From assembly GCF_028583425.1 (NCBI RefSeq), contig NC_072800.1, positions 9,623,001 to 9,687,000 on the forward strand: 64,000 nt of DNA. Reading direction: 5' to 3'. Below, one piece after another: positions 33,971-45,572 of this stretch (its first letter is position 1; every line of letters starts with the position of its first letter). Position numbers and translations under genes: made by a program. Below the pieces are notes generated by a model. The model ran no database searches and was not told where the DNA came from. It saw only the letters and a program-made list of their open reading frames with translations. Origin of the DNA: Eublepharis macularius (taxonomy: Eukaryota > Chordata > Lepidosauria > Squamata > Eublepharidae).

Positions 33971-34114
33971 CAGCACAGGCCAAAAGCCGACAGGTGCGGC
34001 TTATGGCTGGGGAGAAGATCTCGGTCCAAGCATTAAAAAACGACTTGTTAAGGTTTCGAATGGAAGTTATGTGGTGAATGGGAATGCTGAAGGGCTGCAG
34101 TGTTCCATGTTAGG

Positions 34115-34345
34115 AAAGAGCAAGCGTCCGGTAGCACCTGTAAGACTGACGACATTTGGGTAGGATAGGAGCTTTCATGAACCACAGCTCACTTCTGTAG
34201 ATATCTGCTCATTTCTTCAGCTCCTACCCTACCCCAAATGTTGTTAGTCTGAGAGGCGCTCCTGGACTCTCCCTCTTTTCTACTGTTGCGGACAGGCTCT
34301 TTTCTCCCGCTACTGACGGACTAAGACGGCTACCCATCTTGATCC
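34115..34345 (+). mobile_element. foldback retroposed repeat, related to 32981-33161
   Basis: 'gtccggtagcacctgtaaga' and 'taggagctttcatgaacc' are mirrored by 'cagctcctaccctacccc' and 'aggcgctcctggactct'. The end 'taagacggctacccatcttg' is the inverse of the head 'aagatggatagccgtgctag' seen at 32787. Confidence 0.65.
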
Positions 34346-34392
34346 TGTTCCACGTTAATATGGTGAAACCCTTTTACGACAGAAGTAACCTC

Positions 34393-34564
34393 GTCCTTCT
34401 GACCAGAAATGGGAAGATGAGACTGATCTGTCGGGTTGGGGTAAGTAAGGTCACCAAGGGAAGTACCCGCTTCATCTCATTTATGGTGCTTTTGGTGCTT
34501 TCCTTGGTGACCTTACCCCAGCCTGACAGATCAGTCTCATCTTCCTCCTTCTGGTTGTAAGGAC
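34393..34564. mobile_element. palindromic MITE (172 bp)
   Basis: Starts GTCCTTCTGACCAGAAATGG and ends TTCTGGTTGTAAGGAC. Long inner arms (agatgagactgatctgtc and gacagatcagtctcatct; aaggtcaccaaggga and its mirror) make it almost fully self-complementary. No clear target duplication, so the superfamily is unassigned. Confidence 0.75.
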
Positions 34565-34569
34565 CAAAT

Positions 34570-35735
34570 TACTTCAGTCCTAATAGGGATTCAACATAAT
34601 AACATGGAATAGTTCACATTGCCTGTTGTGCAGCTGTGGAATGGTTTTTGCTTCTGAGTAGGTGGGGAAGAGGCGGGGCTGCTGCTGGCTTTTCAGGCTT
34701 TTTACATAGACGCCTGCTGTCACATCACAGTCAACTTGCAGTGGTCCCAGCAAGGGGCTTTCAAGGCAAGTGAGAAGCAGAGGTGGTTTGCCATTGTCCC
34801 TGCCTAGCCTACAAGATCTGATGAGACCAGGCCAAACCATGACCTGTTTCTTCCCCATCAACTTCCCACACACAAAATCAGAACTTAAGCTGGGGACAGA
34901 TTTTCTCCCCGAATCCCTCCAGGGCTCAGCTGGGCTGGTGTGGCATAGAGTTTTGGGTTCAGAACCCCACGCTGCTGGACAACCTGGCTGGGCAGCCCAG
35001 GGCCTGTCATGATCTCTCAGCCAAACCTACTTTACAAGGTTGTCAAGAGGATTCAGTGGAGAACAAGAAAAAGATGCAAAAAGATGTTTTGGGTCCCGAT
35101 CAGGGAGAAAAGCAGAACAGATAGAAGTAACCTGCATGTGGGGCTGGGAAGTTCCTGAATAGGGCTTCCTAGTGTTTATTTGTTGGTGGAGAATTAGTTG
35201 TGTGGGAGCTTTTATGGCTGGGGTCTTGTGAGGGTTGTGGTCAGTAGTGGAGGCCCGAGGGGAAGCTGAGACAATGGTGGGTTGTCAGCTAACAGGGAAA
35301 GACAAACATGTAAGAAAAGGGGGAACATGACTTTAAGGCCAAGGCTGCAGTCCTTGCCTGGGGGGGGGGGTGTCAAGGTATTTTCCTGCCTTATGTTGTA
35401 CCCTCAGGCTGACGGTGGAGTGGCTTCAAACAGGGATGCCAACCCTCTCCCCTGCTGCTGGGGTGGCTTGGCTGGAGTTTCCTACCAGGCTTACTGCTGC
35501 AATAGTCAGTCTGCCCGTTGCCTCTACAGCAGCTGGAGGGAATGTGGAAATGCAGCTGGCAGTCATGGGATTCGTGGCCTTCATGGCCGTTGTGTGCCAA
35601 ATCTAGCATTTCTGAGTGCGAGTTCTCACATGTCACTGTAGAGCTTAAGCTGAGGCTTAGCCTGCACGTTTCCCAACGTAATCTACCTTTACACTGGTTA
35701 AAATAATTCCGGGTAGCTTTATTTGATGCCAAGAT
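34570..35735. other. intronic DNA with a 5S-SINE remnant
   Basis: 34757-34835 ('tttcaaggcaagtgagaagc', 'acaagatctgatgagaccagg') is a reverse-strand 5S-SINE remnant. Overlapping short open frames at 35282-35747 on both strands have no recognisable domain. Confidence 0.5.
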
Positions 35736-35741
35736 ATGGAA

Positions 35742-35920
35742 TGGCACGGTATAACCTAATCTTTCCAGATCTCAGAAACTCAGCTGGGTTGGTGCTTGGA
35801 TGAGGGACCACGGAGGAAGACCCTGTGGAGGAAGGCAATGGCAAACCGCTGCTGCTTCTTGCTTGCCTTGAAAGCCCCTTACTGGGGTCACCATAAGTTG
35901 TTTGTGACTTGACAGCACGT
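35742..35920 (+). mobile_element. 5S rRNA-derived SINE
   Basis: 'ccagatctcagaaactcagc' and 'ggtgcttggatgagggacca' track 5S rRNA internal sequence, followed by the shared body 'ggaaggcaatggcaaaccgc' and tail 'gtgacttgacagcac'. Confidence 0.8.
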
Positions 35921-36082
35921 GCAGGCTTATAGCTGAATGTGGAATGGGCCAGAGATCTGCTAATTGTCTCTCTTATGTAGGACAGCAATTGCATGTCACC
36001 TGGATTTGGTGAGGCAAGCAAATTTGCCCCAAAGATTGGGGTGGGGGAGTTCAGTGCTTATGCAGAACGAGTTTAGGCATAT

Positions 36083-36557
36083 TGTCAGGCTGTGGATGAC
36101 AGGATATGGTAGACAGGTCCCTGCACCATTGCAACAAGTAGTCCAAGCTCTTGGTTAAATGATTTTATTCAGAAATCCAATCTGTCCATATATATTTCCA
36201 TAGAGGTACTCAGAGGCAAAAATACATCTCAGCAGTACATGCTTCCTTAATAGGAACAGAGACTTGAGGAAAGTGCAACTCTAAATACCCTCTCATTTCC
36301 CCCCTCCCAGCCAGACTACAGGTTTGTGCGGGAAAGGGTCTGGGAATGCATGAAAGTAAACTGTAACATTTCAGACAGTGCAAGGTCACTTCTGTGAGCT
36401 TCAAAGAAACGAGATAACACAGCTGGGTTCTCAGGCTGTTAGAGAAATGAAAGTGTTGGTTGGAGCATTTGCAAAATGCAAGCAAGGTACAGCATTAGCA
36501 GCATTATAGCATTAGCAGTGGTTCAAGAAGGTACAGTATTAGCAATGGCTCAACACA
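36083..36557 (-). mobile_element. solo LTR (family A), second copy
   Basis: Colinear with the LTR at 8866-9364: start TGTCAGGCTGTGGATGACAG, antisense polyadenylation signal in 'gattttattcagaaatcc', and the shared 'aactgtaacatttcagaca'. The 3' end is diverged and no clear target duplication was found. Confidence 0.75.
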
Positions 36558-36614
36558 TAGAACCATGTTATGGATGTAGGGGTACAATTTCTTCAGACCC
36601 AGTTATCCCTGTTG

Positions 36615-36766
36615 ATGTTGAGTTAGGGTAGGCGGAGAGAGTGCGACTGGCCCAAGGTCACCCAGCAACTTTCCATGGCAGTGCAGGGATTTGAACCTGG
36701 GTCTCCTAGATCCCAGTCCACCGCTCTAACCACTGCACCACACTTGCTCTCCATCTTAACAATCTG
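36615..36766 (-). mobile_element. tRNA-derived SINE with 16-bp target duplication
   Basis: On the reverse strand: 'gtggtgcagtggttagagcg', then 'gacccaggttcaaatccctg' (box B) and 'gggtgaccttgggccagtcg'. The direct repeat CAGTTATCCCTGTTGA occurs just before (about 36600) and after (about 36769), a typical LINE-mediated duplication. It is 3'-truncated compared with 16653-16857. Confidence 0.8.
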
Positions 36767-36829
36767 AACAGTTATCCCTGTTGACATTGTTAGATCTGTC
36801 AGCTTTAGGTATAGTTCCATTGGTCCTAG

Positions 36830-37630
36830 TTCCAGCATTAGAATATGGAATTGGTCTTAGTAGAGCAGCTCTTTAATAATGTAGTTCTTTTATGTCTGAT
36901 TGGACTCCAAGAGTTTCCCCCAGAGGGATTTAACAGGCTGGGATTTGTCCTATGGATTTCCTCCGTGTCCTGTGCTTTCGCTCATGCTCTTCACTTTCTG
37001 TATGAGGCTGCTGAGTGAAACTATCCAGATCTTCAGGCTTGGATGTCTTCAACGTGCAAGTGACACGCAGCTCTGCATTTCCGTATCTGAGCCTGCAAAT
37101 ACCAATGTTTGAACCAATGTTTTGAGGCTGTGGTCAAGCAGCTAAAGCAGAACAAACTGAAATGGTATCCTTCCCAGTACTGGTTGGGAAGGCTGATGAT
37201 TTAGAGGAATTTGAGCCCCTTGCCTGGGATGGAGGGGCGCTCATGGGCCTGCCTTGCTGTCTGAAAAGGTTGGCGTAGTGGCCAAGAGTGCTTTCTATCA
37301 GCTCTATCCGGTTTCCCAACTATTTTCTTTCATAGACTCAGCTGGTCGGGTCAAGCTGACCCGTGCTTTTGTAACCTTATAGTTGGATTATTGTAATGCA
37401 CAACCTGGAAACTGCGCCCGATTCTGAATGTGGCAGTTCAATTATTGTCAGGGGCTGCAGACAGGGAAGTATCTCACCCATATTAAAACAGCTACACTGA
37501 CTACCAGTTTGTTTCAGAGTCCAGTTTCAGGTCCTGGTTATGACCTTTAAAGCCCTCCACAGCCTGGGACCCACGTATCTAAGGGACCGTCCCCTCCCAT
37601 ATGTTCTTGACTGCCAGTTAACAGTCCTCA
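36830..37630 (+). mobile_element. L2-type LINE ORF2 fragment, broken
   Basis: Translated pieces show reverse-transcriptase features in order: VLSLMLFTFCMRLL (PQGSVLSPLLF-type motif), then ASDTQLCISV in place of the usual ADDTQLYI active-site block. Further on come YDL/ALH-type C-terminal residues at about 37490-37600 ('tgacctttaaagccctccac', 'gggacccacgtatctaag'). One catalytic aspartate has been replaced and frameshifts interrupt the frame. Confidence 0.7.
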
Positions 37631-37634
37631 AGTT

Positions 37635-38050
37635 GGTACTTGCCAGTTGCTTCCCACACTCTTAGTATAGGCCCTCTGGTGTTATCTGTAGCCCATGCCG
37701 TAAAAACGTAAGAAAAGCCCTGCTGATTTCGACCAGGTGAATTCCCAATTAATCTGTGACTGTCTAACCCCCTCTTAAAGCTGTCTGTGCTTGTGGCCCT
37801 CACCACTCCCTCTGCTGGCGCTGAATTCTACAGTTTAGTTACTCATTGAATAAAGAAGACCTTCGTTTTGTCGGCCCTGAAACTGTTTTCCATCAACTTC
37901 ATTTCTGAGTTCTAGTATTTTGGGAGAGTGTAGCTCCCACTCTGTGGGAGGGAGATTTATTTTGTATGTTTTTAATTTGTGATTTATAAACTTCCTTTAG
38001 CCACGAGGAAAAGCAGGATAGAAATATTTTAATTAAAAAATTAAATATCT
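37635..38050. repeat. degenerate interspersed repeat and LINE-like tail
   Basis: 'aaaagccctgctgatttcgacc' at about 37713 begins a repeat common in squamates. 'gatttataaacttcctttag' with 'aaaagcaggatagaaatat' at about 37980-38020 resembles an L2-type 3' tail. Confidence 0.45.
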
Positions 38051-38054
38051 GTAC

Positions 38055-39005
38055 TGTTAATAGTTCTGATTTAGAACCGCACCATTATTATGTTTGAGTT
38101 TTACAATTAACAGTAGAGCCTTATGTCTGTGAGCTTATAGGTAAGGCCAGCTATGTTCAGTGAGGCTTACTCGCATGTAAATGTGCATTGGATTGCAGCC
38201 TTAGCCTGATTAAAATGTGGAAAGAATGACCCTGAGGAAAATTATTACGAAATTCAGATACATGCATGCTGCATTTTGGAAACTGGTTGGTCTTGGTAAA
38301 AGGTATACATTTACTGTTCTTTGGGAACAGCCTTGTTCTGATTAAGACACTTAGGATTAGACGATGCTGGTAACCAAACCTCCTCCTCTTAGTCAGAATA
38401 GATATAAAATGACTCTTTAAGAGTAATCTGGTTTGAAGTTGAAGAAAGTTGTCAGAAACGTTTGCAATAAGCAGGTATTTACATGCAGTTGGAAAGACAG
38501 CAAAAGGCAAGCTGGAACTTTTATTTGCAACCTAAGGGTTGCAAAGCTAATTTCTCTGTTTTTATGTCAGCAGTTCTATGAACTGCGGTTCACACCAGGT
38601 CTATATTGTCTGCCTGTCTTCTGAATTAGTATGTAGACCTTTAGGCAGTATCCAGCCTTCTTGAATCCGGAGTGAAATGGCTTGTGTGAGTTCATTTAGG
38701 AGCTGCATTTTTTTTGTCCTATTATAATAGCACTACCTTTCCTTTATAATAGCCCTTACTAAAACTTGGACTGGTATTCATGATGTAGAATATTGTGTGC
38801 TACTTTGCAAGTTACAGAAACTGAAGGATTCTGTAGAATGTACCAGATATTTGAAATCTTGTCTCATCTGAAAAAAAAAGATCAGTTTCTTGGTCTTGCA
38901 GGTGTTTTGAAGAAATCTTAAAGAGTATAAAAGATGATTGCTGATATCATCAAGTTTTTTTTTAAAAAAAACCTGAATATCACTTAAGTACCAATGTTGT
39001 GAATA
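38055..39005. other. intronic DNA
   Basis: No gene recognised; a decayed Harbinger-type MITE end is suggested at about 38150-38200 ('gcattggattgcagcctta'). Confidence 0.45.
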
Positions 39006-39013
39006 GTTATGAC

Positions 39014-39252
39014 CAGGGCTTTTTTTTCTGGCAAAAGAGGTGGTGGAACTCAGTGGGTTGCCCTAGGAGAAAATGGTCACATGGCTGGTGCCCCCCCCCC
39101 CGATCTCCAGACAGAGGGGAGTTGAGATTGCCCTCCGCGCCACTTGCGCAGAGGGCAATCTCAACTCCCCTCGCGGGGCCACCAGCCATGTGACTATTTT
39201 CAAGAGGTTTCGGAACTCCATTCCACCGTGTTCCCGCTGAAAAAAAGCCCTG
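39014..39252. mobile_element. hAT-type MITE (239 bp) with perfect 8-bp duplication
   Basis: Starts CAGGGCTTTTTTTTCTGGC and ends CTGAAAAAAAGCCCTG, strongly palindromic inside ('gatctccagacagagg' and 'gagttgagattgccctc' with its mirror). Flanked by GTTATGAC at 39006-39013 and 39253-39260. Same family as 40807-41066 and, by its ends, 60661-62507. Confidence 0.9.
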
Positions 39253-39307
39253 GTTATGACTGGTCTTGCTTTTGTAACGCACTTGGTCCAGGGGGTTCTC
39301 AGAACAT

Positions 39308-39498
39308 ACATGACACGGCTTTTTAGTGAATCAGACCCTTGGTCCATCAAGGTCAGCACTGTCCGCTCTTACTGGCGGCGGATCTCCAGTGTCTCAGATC
39401 AGAGGTGTTCTACATTACCTGATCCTTTTCACTGGAGATGTTGGGGATTGAACCTTCTGTGTGCAAAGCATGTGGTCTGTTACTGAGCCATCGCTCTT
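39308..39498 (-). mobile_element. second tRNA-derived SINE family
   Basis: On the reverse strand it begins with 'tggctcagtaacagaccac' and contains a box-B-like 'ggttcaatccc'. On the + strand the distal part reads 'tgaatcagacccttggtcc' and 'ctccagtgtctcagatcag'. A decayed relative lies at 20725-20960. Confidence 0.65.
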
Positions 39499-39509
39499 CC
39501 TTTGACACA

Positions 39510-40795
39510 GCAGGAAGTTGCCCAGAACTTTTCTCCCTGTCTGTGCCAAATGCTGGAACTACTACTTTGACTGGTGTGCCAATAATTTTTGGAAAAAATT
39601 AGTCTCAAGTTTGTAATTCGCATTAATTATCTACATTATGTATTGCATTTTTTGGAGTGAACTAACAGAATGTGTTGCTCTACATAGCAGAGATTAGATC
39701 ATCAGTGAAGAACTGGATCAAAATGCAAATATTTAATTCCACATTGATCCCTAGAGATTCCTAGTTGTAAAGCTGACCCTGTACCTTGGTATGTGTCGTC
39801 TCCCTTCTGCGTTTTTTAGGATGTATTCTTTGAGAAAAAAATAATGGGTCTCTCATCTTTATTCCAGCAGAGATAATTGCTTGTCTAAAGTTGTTTACCA
39901 TGGAAGTGTTTATTCCCCTAGATATATAAGGATGTTAGTCTTCAAAAGAAATTGTTGATGGAGAAGAACCTTGCTGGAAGCAACTGTGTTTTGCAGTATA
40001 TGCTTTTAGATATTTCAGTATAGGTCTGGAACATTTAAGGGGGGAAAGGTCTCCAAAGGCTGTATGCAAAATTAGTGAAACCCGGAAGGCCATTTACAGA
40101 AATTGTTCGTTTGAATTCCCTGCTGGTGATGCCAGATACACTTTCCGCAGTGTGTTTTGTGTCTGTTTCTATCCCCATGAGTTACACCAAGACAGTTGTC
40201 TGCAGTTCTGTGCCCATTCACACTTGCATAATCTCACTAAAATGGCTGGCTGGCTTGGCTTGCAGATGGGTAACTTGGCCCATTTTGAAACACTGGAGCC
40301 AGTCTTTGTGAAGTTAATGTCTTTAAATAAGAGTCGGTCTCAAACTTAACTGGGCTTATTTAATTTTCAGACAAGGAATAGTCTAATACACATCTTCCTG
40401 AAATTCAGACATCGTGTTTTTTCTGAATTAAAATTGGGGACATGCTTTCTTTTTGCACCTGTTTCAGTATAGCTTGAACTGGTTGACATTATATGCCAGT
40501 CAAAGTCCATCTCGTGCCAAGAAAACTGACACCCTTATGTTAAGGATCACCAGTTTCAGAGTGCACGTGGGGAGGGACAATGTGGAGAGGCAAGGCAAGC
40601 GTTGCAGCAAGCTGTTTTGGTTTCATCGTCGACTAGTTCTTGTGCTTTGTGTTGCTGTTTTGGAGTCTGAAGTGCAGATCCCAGCCTATGAAAGCATAGG
40701 ATTGTCATCCGGAATGTGTAGGAGCAGGAGCATTTGCCAGTGGCTCAGTTCAAACATCATCGTGTTATGGGGTCTCTGGATTCCCCGACTTGGGG
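39510..40795. other. intronic DNA
   Basis: No gene, RNA or repeat recognised; open frames at 40075-40349 and 40453-40893 lack known domains, and the latter runs into the MITE at 40807. Confidence 0.45.
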
Positions 40796-40806
40796 ATGTG
40801 GGTGAG

Positions 40807-41066
40807 CAGGGCTTTTTTTCAGGGGGAACGCGGGGGAACGGAGTTCCAGAACCTCTTGAAAATGGTCACATGGCTGGTGGCCCCGCCCCCTGATCTCCAG
40901 ACAGAGGGGAGTTGAGATGGCCCTCCGCGCCGCTGAGCAGCACAGAGGGCCATCTAAACTCCCCTCTGTCTGGAGATCAGGGGGCGAGGCCACCAGCCAT
41001 GTGACCATTTTCTCTGAGGGCAACCCACTGAGTTCCTCCACCTCTTTTCCCAGAAAAAAAGCCCTG
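40807..41066. mobile_element. hAT-type MITE (260 bp) with perfect 8-bp duplication
   Basis: CAGGGCTTTTTTTCAGGGGG to CAGAAAAAAAGCCCTG, flanked by TGGGTGAG at 40799-40806 and 41067-41074. Nearly full palindrome; sister copy at 39014-39252. Confidence 0.9.
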
Positions 41067-41074
41067 TGGGTGAG

Positions 41075-42940
41075 GAATGTAACTTAGGAGTAAAAGGAAA
41101 AATGGGATCCTTGCAGAATACAGAGTCCAGCTCTTCTCAGGTCTTTGGAGAAGAAGCGGGCACCCCAGCAGTCAGTCAATGAGTGATGAAAGGGAAGACA
41201 AACGGGAGAATGGCAGGGCAGGGGGTGGTGGAGACAGGAACCGAGCTGGAAACTGAGTGATACTCCTGGTTTCAAACCAGGAAAAATACATCATTGCAGC
41301 ATCTTTTGTTATGGTTGAACTTCTAATGTCTTAAAAATGTTTGGACAGAACTGGGGAGAGGGGAGAGCCTAGTTGAAAAGAGGCACCCTGTTTTACTGGA
41401 GGAACCCCGGTGTGACACAAGTGAAAAAGAACGCAATAGAAGACTCACTCCAGGTTTGGATTTGGAATACTCTTCTGCCATTAAAGTCCAAACTTCTAAC
41501 TCAGTTAACGTGTTGTAATGTATCCTTGTCTAATAAACTATATCTGAGTTTCACTTAACTGCCTGAGTTTGGTTAGGTGAAGATTTAACCCTTCAAAATA
41601 CATGCCAATCTGAGGTTTAGAAACCAAATCACAGCTTCAGCTTCCAAGAACACAGACAAACAGTGGTTCAGAGTTGCTTGTCTTGCTTTCCTTTCCACCA
41701 GCATAGCAGTCCAGGGGGCTGCAGAGAAAGATCCATGGATCCACCAGTTGAACTTTACATAATGTATCAAATCAAGGTATCCAAGCCATAATTTCTGCCT
41801 CTGGTTTGCCAGTTGCAAAGAATGGTTTGTGAATTTGGATATCACACAAAATGATAGTGGAATTTTCATAACATTATGATGTCTGAATTAAACCTTACTG
41901 TTTGTCTGTTGCTTTTAAAACGTAGGCTGAATAATAGGCATAACTGTTAAGGAGCTGGTGGTGAAACCTGTCATGTCAGGTGTGATCCTCTCTTTTGAAA
42001 GTATTTAGAGGTATATACACCCTGTATTTTTTCCCATGGCAGCATGTCTGGAGCAATCTATTTCTCCTGTATACCTGGGGGTTTGACTGTCAAAGGTGTT
42101 TTCTAGGCCTGGAGTATTTTGGCAGCAAAAAATGCTGGGGTGGCTATTTTTGTACCAAACTGCTGAACAAAGAATATTTTTTTTGTTGCCTAGACATGTC
42201 AACATATCAAATGGTTTAAACTAAATTATGGATAAAGTTAGATTTGTGTGAACCCCTGTAAGTTATTGCAATTCTGTGTCATCTAAACTGTGTAATGCTT
42301 GATAGTGATAAGATCATGTATATTTTCTAATGTGTGTCTTCCTTAAAACATTATTGCTGTGTTCAGTCATGTTAAAAATAATAACCTTGTAAATAATGTC
42401 CTTGGTTACAACAAGGGGAAATTTGTATCTGAGCAAGAATCTATCCACTACAGAGCAATGGAAAAAATAAAATCCGAGTGGTATGCAGTTCTCTCTTCCT
42501 TTCTCTCTAAAACTTACTCCTCTATGGTATTGGATGAATAGGTAGGTAGAATAACCTTCCAGTTTCCACCTCTGTCACATTTTTGAAGCCAAATTATGGC
42601 CTCAGCCAAGGAACAGCCCCAAATTACAGTGCTCTTTCTCACACACACATCCCAGTCCAGAATCTCTTAACCATTTGGCATGGAAGAAATTGTAAGAGAT
42701 TATCTCAGCCTCTCATAAATGGGATGGATCTCTGACTTGGTTATCCACAAATTACAAAATCCATGAGGACTTTCAGTCGGACATTTTCTGGGAGCTCCGT
42801 GCTTCCCAGGGGTGTGTGAGCCCAATTTGGATCAGGACTGGGATGCTTAAGGAGATCCCCCCCTACCCCCCCCACTGTTGTTATGACCTGAAATGGTCCT
42901 GGGGAGCCACTACTTGCCCCACTGGGAAAATTTACGTGTA
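41075..42940. other. intronic DNA
   Basis: No gene recognised in about 1.9 kb. Confidence 0.45.
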
Positions 42941-42955
42941 ACCATCAGTACACAG

Positions 42956-43063
42956 ATCCAGAGGAGTTAGCCGTGTTGATAAAGAGAGCTGTGGTTCTCT
43001 AAAGTTTATGCTACAATAAAGTTGGTTAGTCTTAAAGGTGCTACTGGACTCTTTACTATTTTG
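42956..43063 (+). mobile_element. retroposed repeat with 13-bp duplication
   Basis: Same termini as 32981-33161 (atccagaggagttagccgtg to ctctttactattttg) but only 108 bp: the first mirrored half is deleted. Flanked by CATCAGTACACAG at 42943-42955 and 43064-43076. Confidence 0.85.
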
Positions 43064-43209
43064 CATCAGTACACAGTAAGTTTTCCCAGCAGGGCAAATA
43101 GTGGCTCCCCAGGACCATTTCAGGATGGACGGAGGGCATGGGGGGGGGAGGATTTGAGCCCCTTCTCTCTGTGTCACAGTTCCAATCTGAATAGGGTGTC
43201 TGAGGATTA

Positions 43210-43283
43210 TTTTATTTATTTTATTTAAAACATTTGTATGCCTCCTTTCCACCCAAATCAGATCCAGAAGACAGTGACATCTA
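43210..43283 (-). repeat. LINE-like antisense repeat, left part of the Harbinger target
   Basis: 'tttgtatgcctcctttccacc' is typical of an antisense L2-like LINE 3' region. Similar-class sequence appears to resume at 51331 after the Harbinger element ('cttattaaaacattaaaaac'), which suggests that the transposon inserted into this repeat. Confidence 0.5.
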
Positions 43284-43914
43284 CAGCGCAATCCTATGGC
43301 CGGCCCCAACGCCGACGCGGCTGCACTGGTGGTGTGGTGGCGCCGCCGGGCCGGATCCTGTGCCAGCAAAGTGTGGCCGCAGCGGCGCCCGCAGCGGCTC
43401 AGAGATGCAATTTTGGAGAACCAGAAAGTGTTGTGGGCGGGTCTGATGCACGGCCGCCGCCAGGCGCAGCCAAAGGGCGCTGTTCCTGACAAGCGTCAGG
43501 GGGAGGGGCCAGGAAAGGTGCAGCCTATGGGCAGCACGCGATCCCGGCCAGGCCCCAGAGCAGCAGGCAAACCGCGCCCATGCCGGCAGACTGCCTCGGC
43601 TCGTGTGTCGGGCGGGGCTCGCAGTCGGGAAGGAGAGGGGTGGGCGTAGTCTGAGAAGCCTTTCCCCCGTTTGCCCAATGTAGCACCAAGTCCGTGGCGG
43701 CCGCATCCAGAGAGGTTGGCATGGGACTGGCAGGCGCCCTGCCATGAGGAATCCAGGGCAGCAGCCAGTCTCTGGCAGCAGGGGACAGCCCCCAAGTGGC
43801 GCCGAAGGGGAGGGCTGGCCTGAGGCCGCCACCAAGAGGCAGACACAGCGGGCCTGCCCCCTCGTCCCCATCCCAAGGCAAAGAACACAGACACCCATTG
43901 CACAGAAATCAGCC

Positions 43915-43920
43915 TTTATT
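43915..43920 (-). terminator. polyadenylation signal of the Myb-like gene
   Basis: TTTATT on the + strand gives AATAAA on the minus strand, about 105 bp after the stop codon at 44027. Confidence 0.65.
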
Positions 43921-44026
43921 ATTATATCATCCCACCTCCCCCAGCAGACGTGAGGAAGGGGAGGCGTGTAGGAGAGCCGTCTGTGCAGCAAAACACCCCA
44001 CCCCACCCCCAAGGCGGCAGCGGCGG

Positions 44027-45572
44027 TCACCGGCGAGGCCGGCGGCCGGACCCCCTTGGCCGTCCACGGGCCCGGCCTCTCGCACGCAACTGGGCCCGAG
44101 GGAGGGGTGCCTCTGGGGCGGGTGGAGCTGCTGCAGCGGGTGGGGCCGGAGGGTCGAGGATGGCGACGAGCCGCCCGAGCAGGGCTTCGGCACGGACTTG
44201 AGAGGCACGGAGCCCTTCCCCCACTTCCAGTACCGCAGCCATGAACTCCCGGCCGCGGTTGTTCGCCTCCTCCCATGCAGCGTGCACCTCTAGCCGCTCC
44301 CTCTCGATCGCCGCCCACATTGCGGCTAGTGTCGGGGGAAGCCGCTGGGCAGGGCGGGGGCCGCGAGCCCGTGCGCCTGGAAGGATCCCCTCCATGGGCC
44401 CCTCCCCCTCAGAGGCGGAGCCAGGTCCTTCCCGCACACGGCCCATGGCACCCGGGGGCGGGGGGGCTGGAGGGGATGGTGCTGCAGGCTGGGACAGCTC
44501 CTCGAGCGGCTCTGTCGATGAGGTGTCCTGAACCGGCGGAGTCCCAGGGCCACCTTCACCCTCCACCGACACAGGGAAGCCGAGCGACTGCAGGAGAGCC
44601 GCTCCGGCAGCAGAGGTCCTCCGGGAGGGTGGCAGCTCGCGCAGCTGGGCAATCACCTCCCCGCCTATCTCCAGGCGCATGGTCCCTGCTGGAGCGAGAC
44701 ATGGGTGGGAAGAGGCCCCAGGGAGGGAAGAGCAGCGGCCCAACATGGGCTGCCACAGGCCACCGAGCCGGGCCAAGCACACCCATTCCAACTGCGGCCG
44801 CAGCCCCTCGTCTTGAGACCGGTCGGCGCCATGAGTGGCCTTGGATGTGTGGCCGAGGCCGGCGGCCGAGCCGGTCCCTGGCCCCACCAGCAGCAGGGCC
44901 ACAGATACATACCGTGCTCCGGATCCATGCCCCCCGACGGGCCCGGTTGAGGCTCCTCGTCGCTGGCAGCAGGGGCTTGCTGTGGCGGTGGAAGGGCTGC
45001 CGGTTCCTGGGCCCCGCTCTCTGCCAGGGGGGGCACAGACTCCGCTGCCTCTGCCTCCGCCTGGCTTGGGTCTGGACCCTCAGGGGCCGTGCCTACTCAC
45101 GGGAGAGGCCCTGTCACACATGTGCCACGATCCATACGTCCCCCCCCCCCTCGCCTCCCTGAATCCACAAATACTAACCGGGCAGGACCTCAACGCCCAG
45201 GCCGCCCACCACCGCCTCCGGGATGACCGCTTGCATGACCGCCTCTGGGCCTGGGAGCCCCTCGTCAAGGGCCCGCTCATAAGGAACCCCCTGAGACATG
45301 AGGAGGCGCACTCGTTTGCGCGCGGGCCCGAAAGAATCATTCCAGCGCTTCATTGCCGAGTGAGCAGTGCGGGGCGCGTTGCCCACAGCCGAGACCCTGT
45401 CAGCTGCCATCTGCCAGAATGCCCGTCGTCGAGACCGGGACGAGGCGCCCCTGTGCGTGCTCAGGGCGACCTCCGCATTCTCCACCACGAGCCCAAAAAG
45501 CAGCACTCTCTCGGCCTCTGTCCAGTTTGCCTGGCGCTGGCTTCCGCCGCCACTAGTGCTCTCAGCAGACAT
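44027..45572 (-). CDS. Harbinger Myb/SANT-like DNA-binding protein (3 exons, 403 aa)
   Basis: In Harbinger elements this second protein binds the element's ends and helps carry the transposase into the nucleus. Predicted exons are 45572-45179, 45071-44913 and 44685-44027, all with GT-AG introns in phase 1; the frame closes exactly at 404 codons. Residues about 10-90 form a Myb/SANT-like domain with three spaced tryptophans (NWTEAER, RRAFWQM, MKRWNDSF), as in the domain shared by such transposon proteins. The middle is acidic and proline-rich. The last exon has a predicted amphipathic/coiled segment (WAAIERERLEVHAAWEEANN) and an arginine-glycine-rich basic tail. The acceptor of exon 2 is the least certain. 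An upstream in-frame ATG at 45629 is an alternative start. It is divergent from the transposase, so the two may share a promoter. Confidence 0.75.

Noticed and set aside
33096..34036. Long open frames (up to 295 aa) on both strands around the CpG block
   Set aside because: Only the short + strand segment 33581-33707 matches MOCOS and ends at a splice donor. The rest is arginine/proline/glycine-rich translation expected from GC-rich DNA with few stops.
43281..44318. 345-aa minus-strand frame at the left end of the Harbinger element
   Set aside because: It crosses the transposon boundary, runs past the polyadenylation signal of the Myb-like gene, overlaps that gene out of frame and has no domain; treated as a shadow.
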